Part shown: positions 5,459 to 6,323 of the stretch, one piece after another | Position numbering within the stretch: the first letter of the stretch is position 1 | Layout: each line of letters starts with the position of its first letter | Assembly (NCBI GenBank): GCA_030019105.1 | Contig: JASEGY010000220.1 | Coordinates: 1-6,323, forward strand | Length of the DNA stretch: 6,323 nt | Direction of reading: 5' to 3' | Source: a bacterium | GTDB lineage: Bacteria; UBA9089; JASEGY01 | Notes under the pieces: model-generated | Seen by the model: only the letters and a program-made list of their open reading frames with translations | What the model was told of the DNA's origin: nothing | Databases searched by the model: none | Position numbers and translations under genes: made by a program

Positions 5459-5688
5459 ATGAAGAAGGCGAATATTGACTTGATTATGGTCTGTGCCGGT
5501 TCACAAGGGCCGGCAGATAAACAACATCTTCCATTGGGCCTGATTTATGTTGGGTCTGAGCTTGAGAGGAATGGCTACAATGTCCAGATTCGGCATCTGT
5601 TGCCAGAAGAGTTTGAGGATGTGCTGCCAGAGATTCGTGATCGTCAACCCCTTTGGGTTTGATTCAGTCTTTTTCAGTGATGACAACT
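5459..5688 (+). pseudogene. B12-binding radical SAM protein, N-terminal fragment with internal deletion (copy 4)
   Basis: This is the cleanest N-terminus of the four: MKKANIDLIMVCAGSQGPAD, KQHLPLGLIYVGSELERNGY, NVQIRHLLPEEFEDVLPEIR, DRQPLWV, then a stop at 5660-5662 (67 aa from the ATG). The stop results from the same join as in copy 3: LW is followed, one frame over, by GFDSVFFSDDN from the middle of the radical SAM barrel. Similarity to copy 3 ends at 5688; the next bases lead to the MNT gene. The uninterrupted AGATTCGGCATCTG serves as an empty site for the MITE in copy 3. Ribosome site: GAGGT touches the ATG too closely, while GGGGA lies about 10 bases upstream. Confidence 0.7.
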
Positions 5689-5725
5689 CGACTTTTTGCC
5701 GGACTATCATGAATGGAAAAGAAAA

Positions 5726-6046
5726 ATGAGAGAAATTTCTAATCAAATAATCGATGAAATCGTTTGCAGGATAATTCACTCTGCAAAACCAATCAGAATT
5801 ATTCTTTTTGGGTCTTTTGCCAGAGGAGACCAGACAGAAGAAAGCGACATAGATATTCTTGTTATTGAAGATGAAGTAAGGTCCAGGCGAAAAGAGATGG
5901 TCAGGATTCGTCGAGCATTAAGAGATATGAGGGTTCCGGTTGATATTATTGTTGCTTCCAGGAAACAGATTGAGGAGTATGGCCAAATATATGGTACAGT
6001 TTTGTTTCCAGCCTTGCAGGAAGGAAAAACGCTTTATGTCAGATAA
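5726..6046 (+). CDS. MNT-type minimal nucleotidyltransferase (antitoxin-like)
   Basis: 106 aa, starting MREISNQIIDEIV. The nucleotidyltransferase signature is complete: IILFGSFARGDQTEESDIDI with G29-S30 and the metal-binding pair D41/D43 (GSx10DxD), and a third acidic residue D73 in VPVDIIVAS. This length and motif fit the MNT family (PF01909 type; MntA-like), which pairs with HEPN-domain RNases. In characterised MntA-HepT systems the MNT protein AMPylates and neutralises the HEPN toxin. It overlaps the next gene by 11 bases, the normal arrangement. I chose the ATG at 5726 because family members begin about 25-28 residues before GSFARG; an upstream TTG (5696) in frame would add 10 residues. 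The ribosome site is weak (GGAAAAG). This is the only gene in the window that appears whole. Confidence 0.85.
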   Translation: MREISNQIIDEIVCRIIHSAKPIRIILFGSFARGDQTEESDIDILVIEDEVRSRRKEMVRIRRALRDMRVPVDIIVASRKQIEEYGQIYGTVLFPALQEGKTLYVR

Positions 6047-6323
6047 CTATCCGGAAGGAAAAAGATTAAAGTTAGCCAGAGCTTCTCTGGTGAAAGCAAA
6101 GCAGGACTTGACTGTGCTTTTAGAAACTGGTAAATGATGAAGAAGTTGCGGATGAGATTATTGGTTTTCATGCTCAACAGACAGCAGAAAAGTCCATTAA
6201 GGCAATCCTGATATGGGAAGGAATTAAGTTTCGCAAAACACATGATTTGAGTGAATTGATTGATTTATGCTTAGCGCGGCCTCTGGCCGCAACCAAACCA
6301 ATTTTGGATTGCAGATTGCGGAT
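6036..6323 (+). pseudogene. HEPN-domain protein, frameshifted and interrupted, runs off the window
   Basis: The ATG at 6036 overlaps the MNT stop. MSDNYPEGKRLKLARASLVK AKQDLTVLLETG is the usual first helix pair of HEPN proteins (PF05168 type), but it meets TGA at 6135-6137. One base over, from 6130, the frame goes on as VNDEEVADEIIGFHAQQTAE KSIKAILIWEGIKFRKTHDL SELIDLC. FHAQQTAEKSIKA and KTHDL are the family's hallmark blocks. One extra G in the GG at 6129-6130 explains the break. After ...DLC the frame enters the repeat beginning at 6274. HEPN proteins of such pairs are RNase toxins; here the toxin is doubly broken next to an intact MNT partner. A sequencing error at the GG should be kept in mind for the frameshift. 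Confidence 0.75.
6274..6323 (+). mobile_element. third copy of the GCGCGGC repeat end, cut by the window
   Basis: TTAGCGCGGCCTCTGGCCGC (6271-6290) followed by AACCAA repeats the start of arm B (TAGCGCGGCGAAGCCGCAAC CAA), again just after TA and again inside a coding frame. The hairpin is kept although its sequence differs: GCGGCC-TCT-GGCCGC instead of GCGGC-GAA-GCCGC. The sequence after CAACCAA differs from arm B, so this is a relative with another interior. The far end is outside the window. Confidence 0.55.

Noticed and set aside
1..5688. diversity-generating retroelement with template and variable repeats
   Set aside because: The differences between radical SAM copies are mainly synonymous third-base transitions and are not adenine-specific; no reverse transcriptase is present.
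5547..5729. 60-codon + frame beginning MLGLSLRG
   Set aside because: It is an alternative frame of copy 4; only its GFDSVFFSDDN part is meaningful, as the frame beyond the deletion junction.
5501..5779. minus-strand open frame of 92 codons (and the similar one at 3652-3876)
   Set aside because: Both are the antisense of the radical SAM copies; their similarity to each other only reflects the duplication on the + strand.

Overview
The window looks like a bacterial accessory region in advanced decay. It is AT-leaning, uses the standard bacterial code with Shine-Dalgarno sequences, and carries families typical of mobile or conflict-related gene pools: an ORC/STAND-like ATPase, Rpn/PD-(D/E)XK 'transposase-like' nucleases, DUF5678, GxxExxY, and an MNT/HEPN toxin-antitoxin pair. 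The same mix occurs in many environmental and candidate-phylum genomes; the sequence does not let me name a species or phylum. No tRNA, rRNA, CRISPR array or intact transposase was seen. All convincing genes are on the + strand.

Layout. 1-226: fragment of a B12-binding radical SAM gene (copy 1, cut by the window edge). 254-1595: AAA+ ATPase gene split by a 186-bp insertion. 1604-1648: strong hairpin. 1692-1867 and 3021-3196: a perfect 176-bp inverted repeat pair. Between the arms lie a short unknown open stretch, radical SAM copy 2, a 54-bp double-hairpin element, the C-terminal third of an Rpn-like gene, and the first two thirds of a DUF5678 gene, whose 3' end lies beyond the second arm. 3328-3558: a truncated GxxExxY gene framed by 28-bp inverted repeats. 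3646-4118: radical SAM copy 3, split by a 149-bp palindromic element. 4142-5260: a nearly complete Rpn-like nuclease gene split by a 138-bp palindromic element. 5315-5688: a leader peptide module and radical SAM copy 4. 5726-6046: intact MNT nucleotidyltransferase, overlapping a HEPN gene (6036 to the window end) that is frameshifted and entered by a third copy of the repeat end found at 1867/3021.

The main result is that several broken genes can be repaired by eye. Removing each small insertion together with one copy of its target duplication restores a sensible family protein: the ATPase (about 382 aa), DUF5678 (65 aa), the Rpn-like nuclease (about 325 aa) and the B12-domain fragment. At least four unrelated short non-autonomous elements, with 7-bp, 2-3-bp, 8-bp and 3-bp target duplications, have therefore hit this one 6.3-kb stretch. 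The only apparently intact gene is the MNT antitoxin-type protein; its HEPN partner is broken. The radical SAM fragments differ mostly at synonymous positions, so they descend from genes that were under selection before being truncated and scattered. Copies 3 and 4 share the same internal deletion junction and so come from one already damaged ancestor.
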